Below are positions 7,327 through 15,880 of a DNA stretch of 40,553 bases, in pieces; position 1 is the first letter of the stretch; each line of letters begins with the position of its first letter. The notes under the pieces were generated by a model. That model was not told where the DNA came from. It ran no database searches and saw nothing but the letters and a program-made list of their open reading frames with translations. The position numbers and the translations under genes are program-made. This DNA comes from an archaeon (GTDB lineage Archaea > Iainarchaeota > Iainarchaeia > Iainarchaeales > DTGL01): contig JAPDKC010000003.1 in assembly GCA_029258755.1 (NCBI GenBank), positions 1-40,553 of the forward strand, written 5' to 3'.

Positions 7327-9219
7327 ATGGAAAAGATAGAGGAGATAAAGGCGAAAATAAAGGAGATTCTGCCCGAGGAAGCAGCCATTACAAAAGTTGA
7401 ATTTGAAGGACCAGAGATCGCTTTGTATACAAAAAACCCAGCGGTCTTCTTTGAGAACGAAAACCTGGTTGCTAAGGTGGCTTCAGAGCTTAAGAAAAGG
7501 ATAAACATAAGAACAGACAAAAGCTTGCTCAAAGACCCTGCTGAAGCCAAGGAAAAGATACTTGAGATTGTGCCCAAGGAAGCTGATATTAAAGATATAA
7601 AGTTTAACACTGCCTTTAGCGAGGTTGTGATAGAGGCCATAAAGCCAGGGCTAGTTATAGGAAAAGAAGGAAGCACATCAAAAGCAATAATACTGCAAAC
7701 AGGATGGACGCCAAAGATTTGTAGAGCGCCAACCTCAAAATCGGATATATTGCGTGGCATAAGACACCATTTGCACAAATACCATAAAGAGAGGAAAGAG
7801 ATACTTAAGAATGTTGCAAAGCGCATTTATAGAGAGGTACATATAAATAACAATTACTGGATAAGGGCTGTCTTCTTAGGTGGTTTTAGAGAAGTTGGAA
7901 GGAGCTGTATATTAGTAGAAACCAACGAAACAAGGGTATTGTTGGATTGCGGCATAAATGTTGCCTCGAATAAGGAGCCTTTCCCTTATCTAGATGCCTT
8001 GCATTTCCCTTTAGATGAGATAGATGCTGTAATAGTTACGCATGCTCACTTAGACCATTCTGGCTTTGTTCCTTATCTATTTAGGCATGGCTATAAAGGA
8101 CCTGTGTATTGCACAGAGCCCACTCGCGACTTAATGGTGCTATTGCAATTTGATTATATAGATGTGCTTGTTAAAGAGGGTAAAGAGCCGCCTTACAGCG
8201 AGCAGGATGTAAAGCAGATGATAAAGCATTGCATTCCTCGCGAATACAACGAGGTTACAGATATAGCACCGGATATGAGAATAACCTTGCATAATGCTGC
8301 TCACATACTTGGCTCAGCATCGGTGCATTTACATATAGGTCAAGGAGATCATAATTTGCTATATACAGGGGATATAAAATATGGCTTTACTAGGCTGTTT
8401 GATAATGTTGATACTAAGTATCCAAGGCTTGAGACGCTTATCATAGAAAGTACTTATGGTGGCAAACAAGATATTCAGCCAAACAGACAGAAAGCAGAAC
8501 AGATGCTTATGAGTGTTATAAATGAAACTCTTGAAAAAGGCGGCAATGTGCTTATTCCCGTATTTGCTGTTGGAAGAGGCCAGGAGATAATGCTTGTGCT
8601 GGAAAATTTCTATAGGCGTGGAGAATTCAAAGGCAAATGCTATATTGATGGAATGACGGCAGAAGCAAGCGCTATTCATACAGCATATCCAGAATATCTA
8701 AGAGAAAGTGTTAGAAGAAGAATATTGCAAAATGATTCGCCGTTTACATCCGAGATATTTGAGATAGTCAAGGAGAACGAAAGGGAAGAGATAATAAGCA
8801 ATAGCGGCTCCGTAATAATAGCAAGCAGCGGAATGCTTACTGGCGGTCCTTCGGTTGAATATCTTAAAGCCCTTGCTGAGGATGAGAAAAATACGCTTAT
8901 ATTCGTTGGTTATCAGGGCGAAGGTTCTTTGGGCAAGAAGATACAAAACGGCACGAGAACAATACCCGTTGTTACCAAAAAAGGAAAAACAAAGGCCCTT
9001 AAGATAAAGATGCGTGTTGAAACCGTCGAGGGCTTTTCTGGCCATAGCGACCGAAACCAGCTAATCAACTATGTGAAGAACCTTAAGCCAAAGCCGAAAA
9101 GAGCAATAGTAAACCATGGTGAGCAGAGCAAAGCATTAAGCTTTGCAAACTTTATAAGTATGCGCTTCAAAACAAAGGCAATTGCACCGCAAAACCTAGA
9201 CGCTAAAAGGTTAGCATAA
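7327..9219 (+). CDS. Beta-CASP ribonuclease / termination factor aCPSF1
   Basis: Archaeal CPSF1-type nuclease that cleaves U-rich RNA 3' ends and drives transcription termination. ATG 7327 gives 630 residues starting MEKIEEIKAKI, matching family N-termini; the frame is open to a TTG at 7285 without family similarity. Two KH-type domains cover about 1-150 (with VIGKEGS), then a metallo-beta-lactamase domain with THAHLDH (His239, His241, Asp243, His244) and further metal ligands in AAHILGSASVHL and YTGD. A beta-CASP domain follows (DGMTAEASAIHTAYP, SSGMLTGGPS), and GFSGHSD and NHGE close the active site. All catalytic motifs are intact. Confidence 0.95.
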   Translation: MEKIEEIKAKIKEILPEEAAITKVEFEGPEIALYTKNPAVFFENENLVAKVASELKKRINIRTDKSLLKDPAEAKEKILEIVPKEADIKDIKFNTAFSEVVIEAIKPGLVIGKEGSTSKAIILQTGWTPKICRAPTSKSDILRGIRHHLHKYHKERKEILKNVAKRIYREVHINNNYWIRAVFLGGFREVGRSCILVETNETRVLLDCGINVASNKEPFPYLDALHFPLDEIDAVIVTHAHLDHSGFVPYLFRHGYKGPVYCTEPTRDLMVLLQFDYIDVLVKEGKEPPYSEQDVKQMIKHCIPREYNEVTDIAPDMRITLHNAAHILGSASVHLHIGQGDHNLLYTGDIKYGFTRLFDNVDTKYPRLETLIIESTYGGKQDIQPNRQKAEQMLMSVINETLEKGGNVLIPVFAVGRGQEIMLVLENFYRRGEFKGKCYIDGMTAEASAIHTAYPEYLRESVRRRILQNDSPFTSEIFEIVKENEREEIISNSGSVIIASSGMLTGGPSVEYLKALAEDEKNTLIFVGYQGEGSLGKKIQNGTRTIPVVTKKGKTKALKIKMRVETVEGFSGHSDRNQLINYVKNLKPKPKRAIVNHGEQSKALSFANFISMRFKTKAIAPQNLDAKRLA

Positions 9220-9307
9220 AATATTTCCTTTGGCAAAAATCTTTTTCTCTACATAACAAATTTTATCTAGTAAACACCTTCTCAGAATGAAGAAAGGCAA
9301 ATATGTG

Positions 9308-9415
9308 CTTATACATAAGTAAAAAAGAGCTTATTTTTGCTTTTTTTAGGAAAAATAGGCATTTAAGGCGTTCTACATAAAAAGAAGCTTATTTCTGGCT
9401 TTTTTAAGCGAAATA
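9308..9415 (+). terminator. Tandem terminator-like direct repeats after aCPSF1
   Basis: Two imperfect direct repeats of about 40 bases lie at roughly 9308-9352 and 9371-9410. Each starts with a CATAA-containing motif, continues with AAAAAG and AGCTTATTT, and ends with GGCTTTTTT or GCTTTTTTT. In each copy the A-rich left part can pair with the GCTTTTTT right part, giving a weak hairpin ending in a U-run. They follow the aCPSF1 stop by 90-190 bases and precede the promoter of the RNA at 9445, so a role as transcript ends is likely but inferred. Confidence 0.45.
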
Positions 9416-9427
9416 TTTTTATATAAG
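9416..9427 (+). promoter_or_regulatory. TATA box of candidate RNA gene
   Basis: TTTTTATATAAG is a good archaeal TATA box. Its centre is about 24 bases before 9445, exactly where the left arm of the long inverted repeat begins, so it predicts transcription starting at the paired 5' end of that RNA. Confidence 0.6.
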
Positions 9428-9444
9428 TTTGTTATTTTATTTGT

Positions 9445-9609
9445 AAGGGTTAGGGGGCTTTGGATGGTACCGGCGGAAAAGCAGGGCGATGAGCGTTTGA
9501 AAAGGATTTATGCTGAACTAAAACAAGGCGGCAATATCGTTAGCGATGATTGCCCTGCTTTTCAAAAAGCCGGTCTAATTCTGAAATCACCTCACCGACC
9601 CTAACCCTT
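9445..9609 (+). ncRNA. Candidate structured RNA, about 165 nt
   Basis: Three perfectly complementary arm pairs nest inside one another: 9445-9455 with 9599-9609 (11 bp), 9469-9474 with 9569-9574 (6 bp) and 9477-9487 with 9552-9562 (11 bp). A further hairpin lies at 9530-9554 (GGCAA/TTGCC, then ATCG/CGAT around TTAG), slightly competing with the third pair. The ends are base-paired and a TATA box sits at the right distance upstream, as in stable RNA genes. I see no signature of tRNA, 5S rRNA, RNase P RNA or SRP RNA. A 46-codon reading frame also lies inside (see 9464-9604), so a small mRNA with strong structure is the main alternative. Confidence 0.5.
9464..9604 (+). CDS. Possible 46-residue small protein within the structured RNA
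   Basis: An ATG at 9464 opens 46 codons to a TAA at 9602-9604. The product starts MVPAEKQGDERLKRIYAEL, a plausible helix, and ends KAGLILKSPHRP, with one cysteine. A G-rich stretch (TTAGGGGG) lies about seven bases before the ATG, only a loose match to a ribosome-binding site. Codon choice resembles neighbouring genes. The same bases form long perfect inverted repeats, so either the RNA structure or the peptide could be the selected product, or both. I cannot decide from sequence. Confidence 0.3.
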   Translation: MVPAEKQGDERLKRIYAELKQGGNIVSDDCPAFQKAGLILKSPHRP

Positions 9610-9662
9610 CCTAATTCTCTGCATAGCTCTGTTTTTATTGATTTTTAGGTAAAAAGTTTTTT

Positions 9663-10154
9663 ATGAGGATAATAATAACCGGTTCACCAGGCACTGGAAA
9701 AACCACTATAGCAAAGCTTTTGGCTAAGAAGCTTAGATGCAAGCTAATAAATGAGGCTGACTTCTCGCTTGAAAGGGGCATAGCAAAATGGGATCATGAA
9801 AATGCTGAGCTTGAGATTCCCCTAGGGAAGCTAAAAAAGGGGCTTGAGAAAGAGCTTGAAAAACATGAGAGAGTGATTTTAGAAGGGCATACGCTATGCG
9901 AGATAAAGCTTAACGTAGATGCTGTTGTTTTGCTCAGGGTTCATCCAGAGATACTTCAAGAACGGCTTGAGAGAAAAGGATATAATGAGGTTAAAATTAT
10001 GGACAATGTTTTTTGCGAAGGAATTGACTACTGCAAGAAACATGTTTATAGGCGCTACAATCGCTCAAAGATTATAGAGGTTAAGAATGAGAAAGGGATA
10101 AAAGAAACTCTCAACACAATTATTAAGGAGCTGAAAGGCCGTGGCATATGCTAA
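9663..10154 (+). CDS. AK6/Fap7-type adenylate kinase-like NTPase
   Basis: A 163-residue P-loop kinase of the archaeal putative adenylate kinase family related to eukaryotic AK6/Fap7, which has adenylate kinase and ATPase activity and takes part in small-subunit ribosome maturation. Walker A is GSPGTGKTT (7-15). The LID/arginine region reads ERLERKGYNEVKIMDNV, and EGIDYC follows, as in the family. An EGH motif (about 78-80) fits the strand-3 acidic position. The 3' end overlaps the next gene by 14 bases, implying cotranscription. Possible substrates besides AMP are not resolved by sequence. Confidence 0.85.
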   Translation: MRIIITGSPGTGKTTIAKLLAKKLRCKLINEADFSLERGIAKWDHENAELEIPLGKLKKGLEKELEKHERVILEGHTLCEIKLNVDAVVLLRVHPEILQERLERKGYNEVKIMDNVFCEGIDYCKKHVYRRYNRSKIIEVKNEKGIKETLNTIIKELKGRGIC

Positions 10155-11325
10155 GCGTTTCTTTGTTTTTATTATAGCGTGTCTTTTAGGATCTGCCTAC
10201 GCAAGCACAATATTTGAAAAAAGGCTTGCTGATTTTGGTTATGAAGATTTTACAGCAAAAACATACAAATGCAATGACTTCTACATAACCTTGCCTCAGC
10301 TGAGCGGTTACGCATTCCTAAGTTTATATATACTCCCAAAACCCTCCAAGATAGGAAACGCTAGCGTTACTGTGTTTTTTAATAATGCTAAATTAGCCGA
10401 ATTGGAGATAAGCAAGCTAGAATGCACAGAAACATGTTTAGCGAGAATTCCTTTACCATCCGATCTTATTAAGGAAGAAAGCTTGCTTAGAGTGTGCTTA
10501 ATTCCAAGCAGCGGTACAACTCAGCTAACCTTAAGCAATGAATCAACTATAGGCTACTATAAAATGCCTGTATTTGAAAAAAGTGGCTTTAGAAAGTGCA
10601 TAGTTACCGACAACAAATGTGTAGATAAATACAGAGCCGTGCTTGGAGAAGACCTAAACGTTAGGATAGAGGTAACAAACCTTGGAAATGAAAGCGCTTA
10701 TATAGTAGTTGAGGCAAAACGCTCGGTAGCTGGCGAGCGCAAAACAAAGAAAGAATTAGGCAATCTGCGATTTGATGCAAATATTCTGCCAAACGAAACT
10801 AAAGAGTTTTACTATACAGTTCGTGTTAAGGAGAGCTCGCGCTTCAATCTTCCGCCAGCAGCACTTTATTACCAGGATGCTTTTGGCAAGCAAAAAATGA
10901 TTTTATCAAACCCTGTTACTATTTATCCTAAAGGATTCCCTGATGTTAATGCTGTACTAATTGCAGACTCTGCAAGCTTAGATAAAGTTGAGGTAAGAGT
11001 TATTGTTTCAAATAATTCAGCTAACAAACTAAATGATGTAGAAGTAAAGCTCATAGCCAAAGGCGCCAGCGTTACGCCAGAGAAACAAGTGATAAGCGTT
11101 GCAGGGAAAACTCAAGAGAAAGCATCGTTTCAGCTTAAACCATTGCAAAAAGAGCTTTATGTCTCATGCATAGTTTTGGTTGAGGATTATAATCAGGAGT
11201 TAAGATGCAATGAAATAAGGATAAATCTTAAGGAAGAAAACTATGTGCTAATAGCTATTTTTTCTACAATATTCATTATAATAGCATTGGCTGTTTTTAT
11301 CTATTTAAATTCCCAAAAAAGCTGA
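10141..11325 (+). CDS. Secreted membrane-anchored Ig-like protein
   Basis: A 394-residue protein with a GTG start inside the end of the upstream kinase gene. Residues 5-21 form a Sec-type signal peptide (FFVFIIACLLGSAYAS), and residues about 369-389 form a C-terminal transmembrane helix followed by a short basic tail, so the bulk is outside and held by its C-terminus. The body is strand-rich; segments near 160-260 and 265-365 have the look of CARDB/Ig-like domains that carry surface proteins away from the membrane. It has paired cysteines in the first half. No enzyme motif is seen. It is convergent with the giant coiled-coil gene, with only 12 bases between the stops. Confidence 0.75.
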   Translation: MAYAKRFFVFIIACLLGSAYASTIFEKRLADFGYEDFTAKTYKCNDFYITLPQLSGYAFLSLYILPKPSKIGNASVTVFFNNAKLAELEISKLECTETCLARIPLPSDLIKEESLLRVCLIPSSGTTQLTLSNESTIGYYKMPVFEKSGFRKCIVTDNKCVDKYRAVLGEDLNVRIEVTNLGNESAYIVVEAKRSVAGERKTKKELGNLRFDANILPNETKEFYYTVRVKESSRFNLPPAALYYQDAFGKQKMILSNPVTIYPKGFPDVNAVLIADSASLDKVEVRVIVSNNSANKLNDVEVKLIAKGASVTPEKQVISVAGKTQEKASFQLKPLQKELYVSCIVLVEDYNQELRCNEIRINLKEENYVLIAIFSTIFIIIALAVFIYLNSQKS

Positions 11326-11337
11326 CTTATACATAAG

Positions 11338-14300
11338 CTATCTTTGACATGCTTTCAGAACCTTAAGGGTTCTAGGTTCTTCTTTTTTACCTGATTTCAT
11401 TCTGAGTATTGCAATAATTACTAAAATCGTCAAGAAGGCAATTAAATATAGAGTAATACTATCTTCCTCGGAAAGCGTTGCTAAACCGGATTTTGCAACA
11501 ACAAGTGCTTTTAGATAATTTCCAGCCAGCAATTCTTTTTTTGCAAGCTTTAGAAGCTCACTATTTGCGTGAGCATCCTCTAAAAGCTTTGTATAGTAAA
11601 GCGCTTCTTCTTTCAAAGAGGTCTCAAGTTCTGCTAGTTTCCTGTCTAGATGCAATAGCTTGCGATACTTCTTATCGAAATTTTCTTCTTTTGCAATTGC
11701 AATCGCTTTTTCTAGCATATTCTGCTTAATAAGTTGATTTACTTTTCCCCATATAGGATCCTCAGCAAGCTCTGCTTCTTTAACCAAATTTTTAAGCATG
11801 TGCTGATCGAACTTTGGCATATAATTTGCTCCCAACAGCTCATCATTTGTTACGCTTGAAAGCTGCTTCTCCAAAAAATTTAACCTAGAATAAAAGCTTG
11901 TGCTAAATTGGTTAATAAAATCAATTGCTTTTAGCAGATATGCTACGCGACTTTGGATCTTCAGATTTAAGCTTCTGTTTAGATCTTCTAAGCGCTTCTC
12001 CATAGAGTTCAATGCCTGCTTCGCTTCAGGAAGCTTAGCTTTACCTATATAGTTTAGCAAGCGTTCATAAGTGGCTTTTATATCCTCAATTGCAATTTCA
12101 ATATTAGAATCTCTAAGCCCTGTTTCTGTAGCTTTCTTCTCTAAATCGCTTGTTCTTTTCATTAGGTCATCGGCAAGCTCCGCAAGCTTTTCTGCAACAT
12201 CCTTGGCCTGAATATGTAAAAGCTTGTTATAAGCTTTTTCTAGAATCTGCAGCGCTTTTTTCCTATCTTCGCTAAAAAGCTTCTCCGCTTCTGCCAGCTC
12301 TTTTTTGGCATGCGTTATGTTTTGCTCTAAATAAGTAAAATACTTGATAAGCCCGAGCTCTTTTGCTTTTTCTAACTTGTTATTCAGCTCATTGAGCTTT
12401 CCTTCCAAGGATTGCTTCGCAAACAAATATCTTTCCGTTATGCTAGCATACTCCTTTTCCTCATTTTTAAGCAACAATGCTTGCTCATAGAGCTTCTGCA
12501 CCTCGCTCAGCTTTGCATTAGAAGCATGCCTTGCCTTAAGAAGAAGCTCTTTTGCTTTAGGAGCGAATTCTTTAGAGTCAAGCAAACCTTTCAGAATATA
12601 TCTTGTTTTGGCTATAAGAGCTTGTTTAAAACTGTTGTAATCCTCTATGGTCAATTGCAAATAAATCTCTTTTTTCTCGAGCTTATCTAAGCTAGGAAGT
12701 ATCGCAACTAAATGCGATTTGCTCTTCTCTAGCTTTATTGTTTTCCCCAAAGCATCGTAAGCATTAGCTTCAATTATATTGCTAGTTTCTAAAGGAAGAA
12801 ATAGCATAACGTTTCTTGCGGAAAAAGGGATCTTATTTTCTATTGAGCATAAGTAAAGAATTTTTGCTGTATTTGAATCCCTTTCCTCTGAAAGAATCTT
12901 TAATGAGATTCTTACTGGAGCGTAAATTGTGTAAGAAACCTCAAATGTGCTATTTGGTTTTACATCTGTTAAAAAGGCGACAATAGCATTATTATCTGTC
13001 TTTAGCTCGATCGCTAAACCTCTATAAAAAAGAATTGCTCTGTGCCCAATATTGGGAAACTCAAGCTTAAGCTTTGGTATTGTTGCATTGCTTTTTATTT
13101 TGTATGCTTCGCTTATCCTTGCTATATTAGAACTCATAGTAACGTTTACTTTTTCTCTTTTCAGCTCTATATTCTGAAGGGAGGAAAAGCTTGCTAATGT
13201 TTTGCCTTTTGGCAGAGATTTGAGAAAAAGACGCAGTGTTTTTGCTTCACACTCTAGCGCTTCAACATTGGCGCTTGCGGAAATAAGCTTACATCTTGAA
13301 AGGCCTTCTGGAAATGTTAGGACTATGCTATTATCAATATCAAGGAAAGGGTTTGTGAAAGAAAGTACGAATCTGCTCTCTAAGACCGTTTTAGGTTTTT
13401 TATGGCTCAGCACAGCTAGCTCTGTTGGTGCCGCAACGAGCGAATAGTGTTCCTTCACATAGCTTACAACAAATTCCTTTACCTTCTCCTTTGTTTTTGA
13501 GTAAAGCGTATTTATCTTATAGCGCAATGAGTTTATGTATGGCATTGCTTTTTCAAGCAGTATTTTATTGGCGAAGAAAAAGCCACCTAAATTAGCAATT
13601 TCTTTATCTTCTACATAACCTTGCTCCTTCAGAAAACTCCAGAGCTTTTTTATTTCTACATACCTTTCTTCTAATTCCTCTATACCATATTCTCCGCGCA
13701 AATGTTCTTCAACAAAAGAGAGCAATAAAGGACAGCTTTTTAGAGGCTCTGAGCTTGAGCTAAGCATAGAGTACTGTTCCGCGAGCTCCGGATCCTTAAC
13801 AAAGTTTATAAGCATGCTCAACCTTTTGTAGCAGTTGCTTTCTAAAAGCTTTGCTTTGTTTCCTTCCTTTCTAGCCAATCTTTCTTTTGCTTCTAGCTCA
13901 ACCTTAACAAAGCTTGCACAGTAGGCAAGCTTTAAGGATTCGTTGGCTTGTTTGAATTTTTCCCTAAGCATTTCAAGCTCGAAGGTTGTACTAGCGTCAT
14001 ACGCCTTTATGTTAGCGTTGCTCAGCCGCTTATTGCATTTATCCAGAAGGTAGTAAAAAGATTCTCTTAAGCTTGCAAGCGATCTAAGCAATTCATCTGC
14101 TTCAAGATTTAGGTTCTTTAGCGCATGTACCTTTTTGCCTAGAGTTAGTGCATGCTTGCTTTCTTTGCTTCTTATCTCATCAAGTTTTGCCGAAAGGGAA
14201 GCTAGCATAGACTCTGCTCTTAGATGAGCATCCGCTAATGAATCAAATGCTAGCGGTTCGTTAGAAATCAGCAAAGGTTCATTAAGCAATGCATGCAAGC

Positions 14301-15345
14301 TTGTGATAAAATTGGAATCAGCATACCTAAACCCTTCGTTTTCAAAAAAGCTTGCTTGCTCTCTAAGCTTGTTAAGCTTGCCCTCTAACGAGTTCTGTAG
14401 CTTGCTGAGCTCCTCCTTCAAAAACATCCTTTTAAGCGAATCCTCTTTAACAAGAGATGCAAATTCGCTTGCCAAAGAATCCTGCGAAGCGGCAATATCG
14501 GAAAGCAAGCTCAAAAACTCACTTGGCGGTGTTTCCTCTATATAAGAAAGCGCTCTTTCCGCTGTTTTTATGCTCGAAAGTATGCTTGCATAATAGCTTA
14601 CTAAATTTGCGAAAACAGGTAAATAGGAGCTTTTGCCAATACCTTCCAGCTCGAAATTAGCTGCAACATCAAGCATCATCTCAAAAAGGGATTTTTCCTC
14701 AATTATCTTCAGGTCAGCGTTTCTAAAGGCTTTGCGCCTACTTATCTTTTCTGCTAAGCGTCTTGCATGGGAAGCATAGCTGTTAAGCTCTAAAAGCTTG
14801 TTACTCCTTATTTGCCTTACATTATCGCTCAACTTTATGTAAAATCTGTAAAGCGGTTCTTCCTTCATTAGGTTTATATCCTGATTTTCGAGATCCATTT
14901 TTTCAAAGATTATGAATTTGAAGCTTGTTTGCAAAGCATTGTCGGCTTCCTCAAATGCTTTTTCTACATGATAGCGCAATTCGTTTGCTTTTTTAGGCAA
15001 TTCACGGAAACGCTCTTGAAGGCAAAGTTCCCTTAGTTCTTTAGCGTCTTCTATTGTTTTGCGATAGTAAAGCCATGATTTAGCAAGATGGTTTTTGTAG
15101 TGGTAAAGTAAGCGTTTGCTTTCGAAAGGCAAGCTTTGGCTGGGAAAATTGAAAAGCTTAGATTCTACAAGCTCAAAGCATTTTTCATTTGTATTGCAGC
15201 TAGGAATCTGTGCCACATCGTAAGTCGCTAGCGAAAGGCATTTCTGCTTATAGAATTCTACTTGTTCATACTCGATGCATGCAGAAAGAAATAAAAGCAA
15301 GACAATAGAAGCTAAAGCAAGCTTCCCAACCAACTCTCTTAGCAT
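11338..15345 (-). CDS. Giant coiled-coil surface protein, possible lipoprotein
   Basis: A 1335-residue protein of unknown function. The N-terminus has a hydrophobic signal ending in LSAC (Cys about 22), a lipobox-like site. About 25-640 is nearly all charged helix with coiled-coil pattern. About 640-900 is strand-rich, with Ig-like character. About 900-1290 returns to long coiled coils, and about 1299-1317 is a transmembrane helix followed by a basic cytoplasmic tail. The protein could be tethered at both ends and form a stalk or loop over the membrane. The body has few cysteines. The reading frame is intact across four kilobases, so it is under selection. The adjacent Ig-like protein may be a partner; that is only proximity. 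Confidence 0.8.
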   Translation of the reverse strand: MLRELVGKLALASIVLLLFLSACIEYEQVEFYKQKCLSLATYDVAQIPSCNTNEKCFELVESKLFNFPSQSLPFESKRLLYHYKNHLAKSWLYYRKTIEDAKELRELCLQERFRELPKKANELRYHVEKAFEEADNALQTSFKFIIFEKMDLENQDINLMKEEPLYRFYIKLSDNVRQIRSNKLLELNSYASHARRLAEKISRRKAFRNADLKIIEEKSLFEMMLDVAANFELEGIGKSSYLPVFANLVSYYASILSSIKTAERALSYIEETPPSEFLSLLSDIAASQDSLASEFASLVKEDSLKRMFLKEELSKLQNSLEGKLNKLREQASFFENEGFRYADSNFITSLHALLNEPLLISNEPLAFDSLADAHLRAESMLASLSAKLDEIRSKESKHALTLGKKVHALKNLNLEADELLRSLASLRESFYYLLDKCNKRLSNANIKAYDASTTFELEMLREKFKQANESLKLAYCASFVKVELEAKERLARKEGNKAKLLESNCYKRLSMLINFVKDPELAEQYSMLSSSSEPLKSCPLLLSFVEEHLRGEYGIEELEERYVEIKKLWSFLKEQGYVEDKEIANLGGFFFANKILLEKAMPYINSLRYKINTLYSKTKEKVKEFVVSYVKEHYSLVAAPTELAVLSHKKPKTVLESRFVLSFTNPFLDIDNSIVLTFPEGLSRCKLISASANVEALECEAKTLRLFLKSLPKGKTLASFSSLQNIELKREKVNVTMSSNIARISEAYKIKSNATIPKLKLEFPNIGHRAILFYRGLAIELKTDNNAIVAFLTDVKPNSTFEVSYTIYAPVRISLKILSEERDSNTAKILYLCSIENKIPFSARNVMLFLPLETSNIIEANAYDALGKTIKLEKSKSHLVAILPSLDKLEKKEIYLQLTIEDYNSFKQALIAKTRYILKGLLDSKEFAPKAKELLLKARHASNAKLSEVQKLYEQALLLKNEEKEYASITERYLFAKQSLEGKLNELNNKLEKAKELGLIKYFTYLEQNITHAKKELAEAEKLFSEDRKKALQILEKAYNKLLHIQAKDVAEKLAELADDLMKRTSDLEKKATETGLRDSNIEIAIEDIKATYERLLNYIGKAKLPEAKQALNSMEKRLEDLNRSLNLKIQSRVAYLLKAIDFINQFSTSFYSRLNFLEKQLSSVTNDELLGANYMPKFDQHMLKNLVKEAELAEDPIWGKVNQLIKQNMLEKAIAIAKEENFDKKYRKLLHLDRKLAELETSLKEEALYYTKLLEDAHANSELLKLAKKELLAGNYLKALVVAKSGLATLSEEDSITLYLIAFLTILVIIAILRMKSGKKEEPRTLKVLKACQR

Positions 15346-15384
15346 TAAAGAATTAATTGGTTAAAAATGTTTATAAAACCTTGA

Positions 15385-15822
15385 TTAACAAAGAACGTAT
15401 TGCTCTTTTGTAAGGTCTATTATCAAGAATCTTTGAGTGCCGGCTGTTAGCTCCAAAATTATACACTTAAGCTCTTCTAAGCTAAATATCTTTGCTCTAG
15501 AAGAGGTTATAAGAACAGCAAGCTCAGGCCTAGCAAGAATCAGCTTAGCTATTGCTGCTAAAAACTCATCTTTGCTCCCAAACTCGAATTCAAATAGAAC
15601 AGCTATGCTTGAGTCATCGAACCAAGCAAGGTCAAAGCTGCCAAGCTGCACTGATTCAAAGCTTAGTTCTGCGTTTCTTTTAACCTTAAAGCCAAGGTCG
15701 CTTCCAAGCATCGAGTAGTATTCCTTTGTTAGCTCTATAAGATTGCCTTCGTTAGCAGTAACAAAATCTTGAAGAGATTTAAAATCAATGAGCTCATTTA
15801 TAAGAGGGCTTTTCGCTTCCAT
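15385..15822 (-). CDS. Hypothetical protein, possibly nuclease-like fold
   Basis: The ATG at 15822 gives 145 residues (MEAKSPLINELIDF...). The frame stays open upstream to 15960, but that part overlaps the AMMECR1 gene and looks like its shadow. The core has an FDLAWFDDSS strand followed by AVLFEFEFGSKDE, an Asp-then-Glu-x-Glu spacing reminiscent of PD-(D/E)XK nucleases, then a helix and the strand ELAVLITSS. This is a pattern impression, not a family match. It is divergent from AMMECR1 with a 58-base gap. It lies about 40 bases upstream of the giant coiled-coil gene on the same strand. Confidence 0.6.
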   Translation of the reverse strand: MEAKSPLINELIDFKSLQDFVTANEGNLIELTKEYYSMLGSDLGFKVKRNAELSFESVQLGSFDLAWFDDSSIAVLFEFEFGSKDEFLAAIAKLILARPELAVLITSSRAKIFSLEELKCIILELTAGTQRFLIIDLTKEQYVLC

Positions 15823-15880
15823 CAAAAAAGATTTTAAGGGAAAAGTAAATAAAAGGTATTTAGCTAATTTAATTGATAGC

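Noticed and set aside
13607-13617. Another TCTACATAAC copy
   Set aside because: It lies inside the coding sequence of the giant coiled-coil gene and may be chance; not counted with the intergenic copies.
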